DNA from: Actinomycetes bacterium
Lineage (GTDB): Bacteria > Actinomycetota > Aquicultoria > CAJVYJ01
Direction of reading: 5' to 3'
Length of the DNA: 11,517 nucleotides
Assembly (NCBI GenBank): GCA_030597945.1
Contig: JAUVQW010000025.1
Coordinates: 1-11,517, forward strand
A program made the translations under genes and the position numbers. The notes beneath the pieces were generated by a model. The model was not told the DNA's origin, did no database searches, and saw only the letters and a program-made list of their open reading frames with translations. Positions 1 through 6,828 of this stretch are shown here, in pieces (positions within the stretch are counted from its first letter, which is position 1; every line of letters begins with the position of its first letter).

Positions 1-53
1 AAAATAATGTCAGCAATGTGGATGACTTATACAAGCTGAAATGAGTAGATTGA

Positions 54-1430
54 TCAATTTGCCACTTCCGCTTCTTCCCTATCTAATTCGTCGCCCAGCT
101 GATGAATATAGATCTTTCTTATTATCCGAGAATCCAGTATCGGTCTGGACTTTTTATCGATCAACGGTATATTATTTTCATTCACTGAAATAGTGAAAAT
201 ATCATGGTCTCTTATACCCTTAACTCTACTCCTTTGAATGCTTTTTCTTAAAAATAATATTCCAGGAAGCATGATCATGATCCGTGCCCAAGCTTTAATA
301 TAGGTCAACATGCGTACGAAATGAAAGCGCCTTAGCGCTCCCAAGAAATTTCTTATATCCTCTTTTAAATAATTTCTAGTAAAAGAAAGAGCTGGCCTGA
401 TCGACAAATTCTTTAGGGCAAACCTGACCCGATTTCCTACTAATAGATATAATTTAAACTCATATGATCTCGCTTTCATTGAAGCGCTAAATTTATGGTA
501 AACGATCGCCTTAGGGGCAAGATAGATCTTTAGGCCCCTTATTCTTGCCCGAAACGACCAATCGCTGTCCTCGTAATAAAATTTGTACGCCTTATCAAGC
601 GGACCAACTTCTTCTAATGCACTGCGACTGAGCAGCACAGCCCCAAAGCAGGCAGAAAAAACCTCTTCAATGTTATCGAATTGACCTATATCGAGATGGC
701 CGATGTAATTATCGCTTCCCCAGCCACTTGAACTTACCCTGTTTCCAATCGCATTGATAAAATTGGGAAGATCATATAAACGAAGTTTTGGTATCACGGC
801 CCCGACTTTCGGTTTTTCGTCAGCCATCTTCACCAACTCTTGGATACAGCCTTTTTCCAGTTTCGTATCATTGTTAACTAAAAAGATATAATCGCCTTTT
901 GACGAAGCTATTCCGATATTGTTACCTTCTGCAAAGCCATTGTTCTTCCCATTGGAGACAATATTTACATCAGGCCAATATTCCTTGGTCCAATCGATGG
1001 ATCCATCACCGGAACCGTTATCGACAAGAATTATCTCGAGATTATCAAGCCCTTGCTCCTCTATCGATTCAAAAAGTTCTTCCAAATGATGTTTGCCATT
1101 GAAATTGACGACGACGATCGAAACCAGGGAATCTAAATCTCTATTTTCGTTAACGACATCTTTCCCTAAAAAGAGTCCCTTATCTCTATCTATTAATAAT
1201 CCGGAGTTAACGAGGAGGTTTAGGGCAGTTTCTAAATAGATAGTCGATACGGGGGTAGCCCCTAGAAGCTCTTCATAGATAGACTTCTCATCCTTTTGAT
1301 GAGCTGCCATCCAGACTTCGGCCATGAGCTTATCGGTCTTAATAGAGGCGCCAGAGTCGTTTTGAAAGAACACCACGTCACCATCTTTTTTTATTCGATA
1401 TTTGTCGTTTCTAATAAAGGTTGGCATCAT
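54..1430 (-). CDS. GT2 glycosyltransferase with N-terminal PqqD/winged-helix-like domain
   Basis: This 458-residue protein appears to have two parts. Residues 100-320 are a GT-A glycosyltransferase: SLVSIVVVNFNG (101-112), IILVDNGSGDGS (133-144), NNGFAEGNNIG (163-173), the metal-binding LVNNDT (184-189) and FYYEDSDWSFRARIRGLKI (284-302) with the catalytic Glu-Asp. A basic, partly hydrophobic C-terminal region (about 360-405) may touch the membrane. Residues 1-95 are not part of the usual GT2 fold. A short strand-rich stretch (about 10-30), then helices around LMAEVWMAAHQ, SIYEELL and TIYLETALNLLVNSGLLID, resembles PqqD-like or winged-helix domains, which commonly bind peptides. That domain call is from pattern only. 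The ATG at 1430 is followed by a second ATG. No good ribosome site is visible, and an in-frame TGA lies shortly upstream. It is the last gene of the unit in this window. Donor and acceptor are unknown. Confidence 0.88.
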   Translation of the reverse strand: MMPTFIRNDKYRIKKDGDVVFFQNDSGASIKTDKLMAEVWMAAHQKDEKSIYEELLGATPVSTIYLETALNLLVNSGLLIDRDKGLFLGKDVVNENRDLDSLVSIVVVNFNGKHHLEELFESIEEQGLDNLEIILVDNGSGDGSIDWTKEYWPDVNIVSNGKNNGFAEGNNIGIASSKGDYIFLVNNDTKLEKGCIQELVKMADEKPKVGAVIPKLRLYDLPNFINAIGNRVSSSGWGSDNYIGHLDIGQFDNIEEVFSACFGAVLLSRSALEEVGPLDKAYKFYYEDSDWSFRARIRGLKIYLAPKAIVYHKFSASMKARSYEFKLYLLVGNRVRFALKNLSIRPALSFTRNYLKEDIRNFLGALRRFHFVRMLTYIKAWARIMIMLPGILFLRKSIQRSRVKGIRDHDIFTISVNENNIPLIDKKSRPILDSRIIRKIYIHQLGDELDREEAEVAN

Positions 1431-1438
1431 AATAGTCG

Positions 1439-1456
1439 ATCAAGGCTCGCCTTGAT
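1439..1456 (-). repeat. 18-base palindrome (hairpin) between the flippase and last GT2 genes
   Basis: ATCAAGGC, then GA, then GCCTTGAT reads as an 8-base perfect inverted repeat, or a 7-base stem with loop CGAG. It begins at the last base of the upstream TAA stop and ends 8 bases before the next ATG. No T-run follows, so it does not look like a terminator. In mRNA it would fold beside the start of the GT2 gene, which lacks a clear Shine-Dalgarno of its own. Confidence 0.6.
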
Positions 1457-1806
1457 TACTGCCTCGCACTTATCATTACGCCGACAAAAATCATTATCGT
1501 ACCTGCCCAGCGCCACATATTAATCTCTTCGTGAAAAATGTATTTCGTTAGAAATAGCATCCCCACAAAAGTAAGTCCGAGAAATGGATAGGCGAAACTT
1601 AATTCGACGTTTGAAAGAACGATCATCCAAAGAATAGCCGAGAACGCATAGAAAGAAAGCCCGGTAAGGATTATCGGAGATGTTGCCATCTTTGAGAGCA
1701 TCGACATTAGTCCGGGTTTTCCAATCCCGTCCATGCCAAACTTAAGAAAAACTTGACCGGTCATCGCCAGTGCTATAGTAAGTAAAATTAGCGGGACAGC
1801 TTTCAT
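1456..1806 (-). CDS. Four-helix EamA/SMR-superfamily protein, ArnE-type putative lipid-sugar flippase
   Basis: This 116-residue integral membrane protein has four predicted helices (about 3-22, 43-64, 70-91 and 97-114), the half-size architecture of the drug/metabolite transporter superfamily. Recognisable points are TGQVFLK at the end of helix 1, SNVELSFAYPFLGL at 65-78 and the C-terminal FHEEINMWRWAGTIMIFVGV pattern (91-110). Helix 1 has no membrane-embedded Glu like the essential one of EmrE, which argues against drug efflux and for an ArnE/ArnF-like role in moving a polyprenyl-phosphate sugar across the membrane. Such proteins may work as homodimers or heterodimers; no second copy lies in the window. 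It begins 6 bases after the DUF2304 stop. GAGG lies 11 bases before the ATG, a rather long spacing. Confidence 0.85.
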   Translation of the reverse strand: MKAVPLILLTIALAMTGQVFLKFGMDGIGKPGLMSMLSKMATSPIILTGLSFYAFSAILWMIVLSNVELSFAYPFLGLTFVGMLFLTKYIFHEEINMWRWAGTIMIFVGVMISARQ

Positions 1807-1812
1807 AACTTT

Positions 1813-2163
1813 TTAAACCTCATTTTCTTTTTCAATTATATCGCATTCAAGTAACGCAATTTTTTGAGCCAAGGTCTTGTTCTCCTCCGACATCCTCGAT
1901 ATTACTAATGAAAAATGTAGAAGTAGGGCAACAATAAACAACAAACCGACCAGAAACAGGGCTGCCGGCGGATAATATATCCCTACAGACTCGGCCAAGA
2001 AATCGAGAAGCCCCCTGGAGACAGACACGACCATCATGAGGCCGGCGACCCCAAGCCAGAGAAGAGAATATCGCTCTAACAGTTTCTTCCTCCTTATTAA
2101 CTCAATAATAATAACAAATAAAAAAATCGAAAAAACAAGCGAGAAAATATGCGTTCTAAGCAT
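1813..2163 (-). CDS. DUF2304 small membrane protein
   Basis: This 116-residue membrane protein has three hydrophobic segments (about 5-23, 33-50 and 67-87). Between the first two is the basic RRKKLLERYSLLW (24-36), the characteristic DUF2304 signature. A charged, heptad-like C-terminal helix (about 88-114) probably forms a coiled coil on the cytoplasmic side. The family's biochemical role is not established, but it commonly sits beside DPM1-like glycosyltransferases, exactly as here. The ATG at 2163 shares one base with the previous stop and has AGAGG 7 bases upstream, so translational coupling is likely. By inference it helps the polyprenyl-phosphate glycosyltransferase bind the membrane, or works with the next protein in moving the lipid-linked sugar. 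Confidence 0.88.
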   Translation of the reverse strand: MLRTHIFSLVFSIFLFVIIIELIRRKKLLERYSLLWLGVAGLMMVVSVSRGLLDFLAESVGIYYPPAALFLVGLLFIVALLLHFSLVISRMSEENKTLAQKIALLECDIIEKENEV

Positions 2164-2918
2164 CAGGCAACCTCTCTTCCCTTATCAGGCTTTTCTCTAA
2201 GAAGACTTATTGATATCGCTAGAACTACCTTGACCATATAGTATATAGCCTTTGACCAGGTAATAGAAGATTTTCCCCTCTGTCGCTTTTTCATGCTGGC
2301 CGGTACTTCGGTGATCGTCAGCCCGGCAAAGTACAGCTGGGGGATAACTTCGACTTCCGGATAGTCTGCCGGATAATTATTTGCGCAAAACTCTATCGCT
2401 CTCCTGCTTAATACCCTGAATCCGGATGTTGAGTCAGTTATTTTTTGGTGAACAACCATTGAGACGATCCTCGAAAAAATGACCATCCCCATCCGCCTCG
2501 CAAGTGGGGTGAAGTATTCATTGTCCTCCAAATAACGGGAGCCAATCACCAAATCCCAGCTGCCACTTTTAGCAACGCTTATCATCTTTGGAAGAGACTT
2601 TGCCGAATGTTGTCCATCGCCGTCAAACTGAACGGCGAAAGCATAGCCTTTTTCATAAGCATATTTGTATCCGGTCTGTACGGCTCCGCCAATTCCAATA
2701 TTAAAGGGAAGTTTTAAAAGTCTGCACCCAAGGTCGAGCGCCACTTCCTTGGTTCTATCAGTCGAACCGTCATCGACGACTAAAATATCCACATCGGATA
2801 AGTTTTCTCTTAAATCCAAAACAGCGGCAGTCAGGTTATCAGCTTCGTTATAGGACGGCATAATTATAAGTAGCGAGTGAGAATCGTCATATTTCTTTTG
2901 CTCATTCATTATTTTCAT
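2163..2918 (-). CDS. Polyprenyl-phosphate glycosyltransferase, DPM1/GtrB-like GT2
   Basis: This enzyme probably transfers a sugar from a nucleotide donor to undecaprenyl phosphate on the cytoplasmic face, giving a lipid-linked monosaccharide for use outside the membrane. The GT-A core is clear: LLIIMPSYNEADNL near the N-terminus, ILVVDDGSTDRT, FNIGIGGAVQTGYKYA, the metal-binding FDGDGQH (a DxD motif), VIGSRY and TDSTSGFRVLSR, followed by PEVEVIPQLYFAGL. These resemble dolichol-phosphate mannose synthases more than chain-extending GT2 enzymes. A hydrophobic stretch near the C-terminus (IYYMVKVVLAISISLL) may anchor it. Start choice: an upstream in-frame TTG at 2957 has no ribosome site, whereas ATG at 2918 follows AAAGG by 4 bases and gives 251 residues; ATG at 2909 is also possible. 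The stop overlaps the DUF2304 start by one base (TGATG). The sugar is unknown. Confidence 0.9.
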   Translation of the reverse strand: MKIMNEQKKYDDSHSLLIIMPSYNEADNLTAAVLDLRENLSDVDILVVDDGSTDRTKEVALDLGCRLLKLPFNIGIGGAVQTGYKYAYEKGYAFAVQFDGDGQHSAKSLPKMISVAKSGSWDLVIGSRYLEDNEYFTPLARRMGMVIFSRIVSMVVHQKITDSTSGFRVLSRRAIEFCANNYPADYPEVEVIPQLYFAGLTITEVPASMKKRQRGKSSITWSKAIYYMVKVVLAISISLLREKPDKGREVA

Positions 2919-2989
2919 CTTACCTTTACCAGTCACACTTATCTTGTAATTAACCAATATGTCTTGGGGCTAAGCCTAATTTCCCCGGG

Positions 2990-2995
2990 ATTATA
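2990..2995 (-). promoter_or_regulatory. Possible -10 box (TATAAT) for the downstream four-gene unit
   Basis: A perfect TATAAT reads on the minus strand about 70 bases upstream of the likely ATG of the next gene and just after the probable terminator. No convincing -35 hexamer lies 16-18 bases upstream: the bases at 3018-3013 are CTACCT, and the nearest TTGAAC (3013-3008) is only 12 bases away. It also lacks the TGn extension. It may be the promoter of the second unit or chance in AT-rich sequence. Confidence 0.25.
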
Positions 2996-3051
2996 ATTCT
3001 TCGACAAGTTCAAGGTAGGCTAATAATGCCAAGTCTCCCCTCAGTAACCGT

Positions 3052-3103
3052 AAAAAGTATCGTCAGCGATAGTTAGCGAAGAATCTCCTACCAATCGGCT
3101 GAC
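3052..3103 (-). terminator. Probable intrinsic terminator after the first GT2 gene
   Basis: On the minus strand an arm at 3103-3088 pairs with 3076-3062. I count 14 pairs with two mismatches and one bulged C, closing an 11-base loop. The outermost part is GTCAGC against GCTGAC. Four bases later comes TTTTT (3056-3052). The hairpin sits about 50 bases after the GT2 stop at 3152 and before the next gene, the expected place for the end of a transcript. The mismatches and short T-run make it moderate rather than strong. Confidence 0.55.
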
Positions 3104-3151
3104 TCTTCCATATCTACTTTCTAAGCTCGTCGCTTTACCTTCTCTTTATCG

Positions 3152-4255
3152 TCACCTTATCAAGCGCTGGATCATTTTCCAATATAACCTAAATAATACA
3201 TTTATTATACTGATAGCCCCATTATTTATCCCCGGAAAATCGATCTTATCTTTAAACATGTAAACTATGACTCTGTCACTTACTTTTCTAAGTCCGGCGA
3301 ATCTTAACTTTTTTTCCTTTAAACGGCTCCGAGCCCCTATGACCTCAATATAACTTCTCATTTTTAATCTCCCCCATCCACCGAAAATAGATGCGGCTAT
3401 CATAGAAAGTTCAAACAAGATCGCGGGTGGAATCAACAATAGCTTGGTGCGCCTTTCAAGATTAGTAATCATCATCATCAGGCGATTTCTCTCGAGAAAA
3501 AAGAACTTTTGTTTCCCCTTAGAAAACTCATATTTGTGCCACACAACAGAATCGGGAACAAAGATGACCTTGTATCCGGCAAGCCTTATCCGCCAACTTA
3601 GATCGGTATCTTCCAAGTACATATAATAATCCTCATCGAAAGTCCCTACCTCTTCGATCACTTCTCTTTTGACCAGCATCGCCGCCCCCGATGCAAACGC
3701 TACCTCTTTTATCTCATTAAACGCTCCGTTGTCAATTTTTTTATAATCACCGGACCAGCTAAGACCCATATAATGGGTCACGCCGCCAGAAGAATTGATG
3801 ATGGGGGGATTGCTTCCAAGTACAAGTAACTTTGACATACATGCGCCGACCTGGGGATCATTGGCTGCATCAATAAGCTTTTCCAGCCAGTCTTCTTCCA
3901 CTTCGGTATCATAGTTCAAGTAAACGATATATCGGCCGCCTGATATCTCGGTGCCTTGATTGCACGCCTTTGCGAAACCAAGATTACTCTCATTCAATAC
4001 AAGCTTTACGTTCCCGTACTCGTTTATCAATTGTACAGACTCATCATCTGATGAATTATCGACGACGATTATCTCCAGATCCTCGTAGGTCTGGGATTGT
4101 ATGGAGTCAAGGCAGCCGGCAATGTGCTCAATACCATTATAATTGACGATAATTATTGAGGCTAAACTCGAGCTGGCGGCCTGTGGAAGTTTAACGAGTT
4201 TTTCCGTCGGCTCTCTTTGCGACTTGCTTATAGACGTCTCGAAATCTTTCTGCAA
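3152..4255 (-). CDS. Glycosyltransferase family 2 protein (rhamnosyltransferase-like) with membrane helix
   Basis: This inverting GT-A glycosyltransferase resembles the WbbL/RfbF rhamnosyltransferase group; specificity is inferred only from similarity of pattern and the neighbouring rml genes. Numbered from the GTG at 4297, the core shows SIIIVNYNG (47-55), IIVVDNSSDD (76-85), NLGFAKACNQG (105-115), the metal-binding LNYDT (127-131, with Tyr where Asn or Pro is common) and YMYLEDTDLSWRIRLAGYK (225-243) with the catalytic Glu-Asp pair. A hydrophobic helix at about 285-307 and a basic C-terminus suggest membrane association. Start choice is uncertain. GTG at 4297 has no useful ribosome site and would overlap the GT4 gene by 107 bases. 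TTG at 4255 has GGGAG 4 bases upstream and still overlaps by 65. No standard start lies between it and the GT2 core. A likely terminator follows the stop. Confidence 0.88.
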   Translation of the reverse strand: MQKDFETSISKSQREPTEKLVKLPQAASSSLASIIIVNYNGIEHIAGCLDSIQSQTYEDLEIIVVDNSSDDESVQLINEYGNVKLVLNESNLGFAKACNQGTEISGGRYIVYLNYDTEVEEDWLEKLIDAANDPQVGACMSKLLVLGSNPPIINSSGGVTHYMGLSWSGDYKKIDNGAFNEIKEVAFASGAAMLVKREVIEEVGTFDEDYYMYLEDTDLSWRIRLAGYKVIFVPDSVVWHKYEFSKGKQKFFFLERNRLMMMITNLERRTKLLLIPPAILFELSMIAASIFGGWGRLKMRSYIEVIGARSRLKEKKLRFAGLRKVSDRVIVYMFKDKIDFPGINNGAISIINVLFRLYWKMIQRLIR

Positions 4256-5441
4256 CGATCTCCCATGTATAGTTCTGTTGAAACTTCTTATAACCACTCT
4301 CTGCCAAACGACTGCTATATCTCTTATCTTGAATGAGTTCGAGGATCGCCCCGGTTAATTCCTGTTTATCTTTATAGTCAACAAGCAGGCCATTCATATT
4401 CTCGTCAATAACAGTCGGTACCGCCCCGCTTCGACAACCGATGACCGGCTTCTTTGCGGCCCACGCCTCAATATAGGTTATTCCGAACGATTCATACCCG
4501 GACGGGGATGCCAATAAATCTGAAGCGGCAAGAATATCGGCTTTCTCCCTTTCATCAAACCCGGTAATGAGGATCACTTTTTTTTGACGATCTTTATCGA
4601 GCTTTGAAATGATATCATCTATGGTGCTGCTATAATTCGTTCTAGCTCCGGCGATGATCAGACTGGCGTCGGGTATTTTGTCCCAGACCGGGGCCATTGA
4701 TTCTACTAATGTCTCAATGCCTTTATGGCCGCCTTGCTGTCCCAAAAAAGTGACGACGGGATTTCCGTTTAATCCATACTTTTTCTTCAAATCTGATCCG
4801 TCAGCGTTTTCGTAGAGATCCGAATCTATTCCCACCCCGATGACATGTATCTTCTTTGGTTCTATCCCTTTTTCGATAAGATACTCTTTTTCATATGTCG
4901 AATAGGCGATATATGCGTCAGCGTTTCTAATCGCTTTATATATATTCTTTCTTTTAAAGCCCCATTTGTCCTCCGGATGCAACCCGCCAATAAGAACCAA
5001 CGGTATCTTTTTTAACCTTTTTATCGCTCCCGCATAATGCATGTGCATAAGCGGAAATGACGATGCTGAGACCACATCAGCATCCGCTTTTATTATCTCG
5101 GGGATGATCCCCGGAAGGATCGGCCCGCTGTAGAGAGTCCTCGCCCAATGATTAAATGGAAGCCTGGGGCGATAAAGGGCTTTTTGGGCGAGATTGAAGA
5201 ACGGCGCTGTCTTGTTAAAGACCTTGAGGCGCTTAACGCTTACTCCGTTAATTTCTTCTTCCCCAGGGGCCATCGTCTTTTGGCCAAAGGTATTGAAGAC
5301 CTCGCAGTTATATCCATTTGTAGTAAGCACCCTGACTTCATCTCCATAATATTCAACCAATTTCTCAGAGATATTTTGGACTAAAAATTCAGTCCCACCG
5401 ATAGCCGGGGCGTAACCTTGGACTAGGTGGAGTACTCTCAA
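4191..5441 (-). CDS. Glycosyltransferase family 4 protein
   Basis: This retaining GT-B glycosyltransferase most likely acts at the cytoplasmic face in assembly of the exported glycan. Its 416 residues match a complete GT4 enzyme. The N-terminal domain begins RVLHLVQGYAPAIGGTE, with the acceptor-side glycine loop at 15-18. The C-terminal domain shows VVTFLGQQGGHKGIETLVES (229-248, Lys240 in the usual phosphate-binding place), ASLIIAG (259-265), and SGYESFGITYIEAWA (314-328) containing the family E-x7-E pair Glu317/Glu325, followed by KPVIGCRSGAVP. The start is TTG at 5441, overlapping the previous stop as TTGA, with GAGG 4 bases upstream inside a G-rich run. The end overlaps the following GT2 gene by at least 65 bases in another frame. 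An A5 run (4199-4203) lies next to the stop, so fusion to that GT2 by a small frameshift is possible. The sugar specificity cannot be read from the sequence. Confidence 0.92.
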   Translation of the reverse strand: MRVLHLVQGYAPAIGGTEFLVQNISEKLVEYYGDEVRVLTTNGYNCEVFNTFGQKTMAPGEEEINGVSVKRLKVFNKTAPFFNLAQKALYRPRLPFNHWARTLYSGPILPGIIPEIIKADADVVSASSFPLMHMHYAGAIKRLKKIPLVLIGGLHPEDKWGFKRKNIYKAIRNADAYIAYSTYEKEYLIEKGIEPKKIHVIGVGIDSDLYENADGSDLKKKYGLNGNPVVTFLGQQGGHKGIETLVESMAPVWDKIPDASLIIAGARTNYSSTIDDIISKLDKDRQKKVILITGFDEREKADILAASDLLASPSGYESFGITYIEAWAAKKPVIGCRSGAVPTVIDENMNGLLVDYKDKQELTGAILELIQDKRYSSRLAESGYKKFQQNYTWEIVAERFRDVYKQVAKRADGKTR

Positions 5442-6826
5442 CCCCCCTCACCCTTTATCTTTCTTCTTCCGGCCCCAAGCGATCTTTTTATCGTCGGGAT
5501 CAGGCCATCACTTTTTAAGCTGACCCTTACCTTGTCAGCTAAATTTCTTTCTTCACCCTTTCCTAAAGAGACCATCTCGTGCCCATCGATCGTATCGACC
5601 GCTTTTAAAACAGACTCTCTTGCCGTCTTATTTGATCTGTCTTTTGCGATCTTAGGGTCTTTAGCCCAATCGATAAGCGGTTGAACTACTTTGTCCCAGC
5701 GCAACTCAGCTGCCAGCTTCTTGGCTGAATCCTTCATCGTCTCTCTTAAATCTTCGTTACTCAGTACCTCGATGACCTTAGCTGCCAGCGCCTGCCTGTC
5801 TTTGATCGGCACGGAATAACCACAGCCGGCCGATTCGATAATTCTTCCAAATTCATCTCCCTTTGAAACGATTACCGGAAGGCCAGCCCAGATAAAATCC
5901 ACAACCCGTGTTCGGTGAGAAAGATCTGTCTCTAGCGACTTCTTGTGGGTAGTAACAGCCAGGTCAGACTCTAAATACCAGTTTGCCCTCTCCTCATAAG
6001 GCTGCCAATCGACAAGAAAAACACTGCTGTCGATAAGTCCCAGTTCCTGTGCCCTCTTTACGGTTTTCTTAAATTCATCATCGGGCGCATGCGATCTAGG
6101 GTGAACGCCTCCCAAGATCACAAGTTTTGCGTTTTGGATTTCTTTTAAAATGATGGGGAGAGCCTCTATTAAAGTCACCGCATCAAACCAGGGATAGATG
6201 CCACTAAACCATAGAATAACCTTATCATCGGTCCCGACGATCTTTCCTCTCATAACATTACTACTGTGGACAGCAGGTTCGCTGCTTACGCCATAAGGGA
6301 CCATACCCAGTATATCCTCATGAAAAGTCAGGGGATTGATCCTCCCAAGAACATTCAGTACCCCCAAATAATAGTACCTTTGCCTTTCATTAGCACAGAA
6401 GAAGTAATCTCCTCTTTTTAAAATAGGTACAACGGATCTCAGGTAGCCATCATAATCAAGTACACTGTTATCGCTCTCATCTTGCAGGCCAAGATTCTCG
6501 ATCAAAACAGGATCATATAGATCTACCGCCGTCGGCTGGCTAATATCGGCGGTCTTTGGGTAAGCTCTCGATAAGCCGCCATGTACTTGGGGAAGTATAA
6601 CCGCATCCTTATCCCTGATCGCTTCGCCTAATCCGTTTAGGCTCCATGGCTCTATCTTAATATCTGAACTACTCCGCTCAAATGATTCCGACGGGACAAA
6701 TAACGTTACATCAAGACCGGCCCTGTCCATAGCCCTTGCGATCTCAAAGTATCTGATTCCGGGACCAGCTGCTAACGCTCCTTTGACCGGGACTGCATCA
6801 GGCGAAAAAACCGCTATTTTATTCAA
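5438..6826 (-). CDS. GT-B fold glycosyltransferase (GT4-like) with basic C-terminal tail
   Basis: This is a probable cytoplasmic glycosyltransferase that adds a sugar to the chain exported by the adjacent ABC transporter; donor and acceptor are unknown. The N-terminal half opens with NKIAVFSPD, followed by GPGIRYFEIARAM, the usual acceptor-side pattern of this group. The donor half has ILWFSGIYPWFDAVTLIEALP (about 206-226), LVILGGVHP and a conserved ETDLSHRTRVVDFIWAGLPV block (301-320, numbered from the GTG at 6832), which probably binds the nucleotide sugar. From about residue 394 a 70-residue Lys/Arg-rich tail extends beyond the catalytic fold. Start choice: GTG at 6832 overlaps the wzt stop, but the GAGGAG motif (6837-6832) runs into it, leaving no usable spacing. 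TTG at 6826 lies 5 bases after GGAG and gives 462 residues, so it is preferred. The stop overlaps the next start by 4 bases (TTGA). Confidence 0.85.
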   Translation of the reverse strand: MNKIAVFSPDAVPVKGALAAGPGIRYFEIARAMDRAGLDVTLFVPSESFERSSSDIKIEPWSLNGLGEAIRDKDAVILPQVHGGLSRAYPKTADISQPTAVDLYDPVLIENLGLQDESDNSVLDYDGYLRSVVPILKRGDYFFCANERQRYYYLGVLNVLGRINPLTFHEDILGMVPYGVSSEPAVHSSNVMRGKIVGTDDKVILWFSGIYPWFDAVTLIEALPIILKEIQNAKLVILGGVHPRSHAPDDEFKKTVKRAQELGLIDSSVFLVDWQPYEERANWYLESDLAVTTHKKSLETDLSHRTRVVDFIWAGLPVIVSKGDEFGRIIESAGCGYSVPIKDRQALAAKVIEVLSNEDLRETMKDSAKKLAAELRWDKVVQPLIDWAKDPKIAKDRSNKTARESVLKAVDTIDGHEMVSLGKGEERNLADKVRVSLKSDGLIPTIKRSLGAGRRKIKGEGG

Positions 6827-6828
6827 GA

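Noticed and set aside
2957..2985. Possible GGGG...CCCC hairpin upstream of the DPM1-like gene
   Set aside because: Only four G-C pairs close a 13-base loop, with a competing 3-pair stem and no conserved leader or riboswitch pattern. Too weak to call.
3008..3013. TTGAAC as a -35 box for the TATAAT at 2995-2990
   Set aside because: The spacing is 12 bases, too short for a sigma-70-type promoter.
3464..3480. ATC/ATG trinucleotide repeat (TCATCATCATCA)
   Set aside because: It encodes a short run of Met within the GT2 protein between clear domains. A chance coding repeat, not a separate element.
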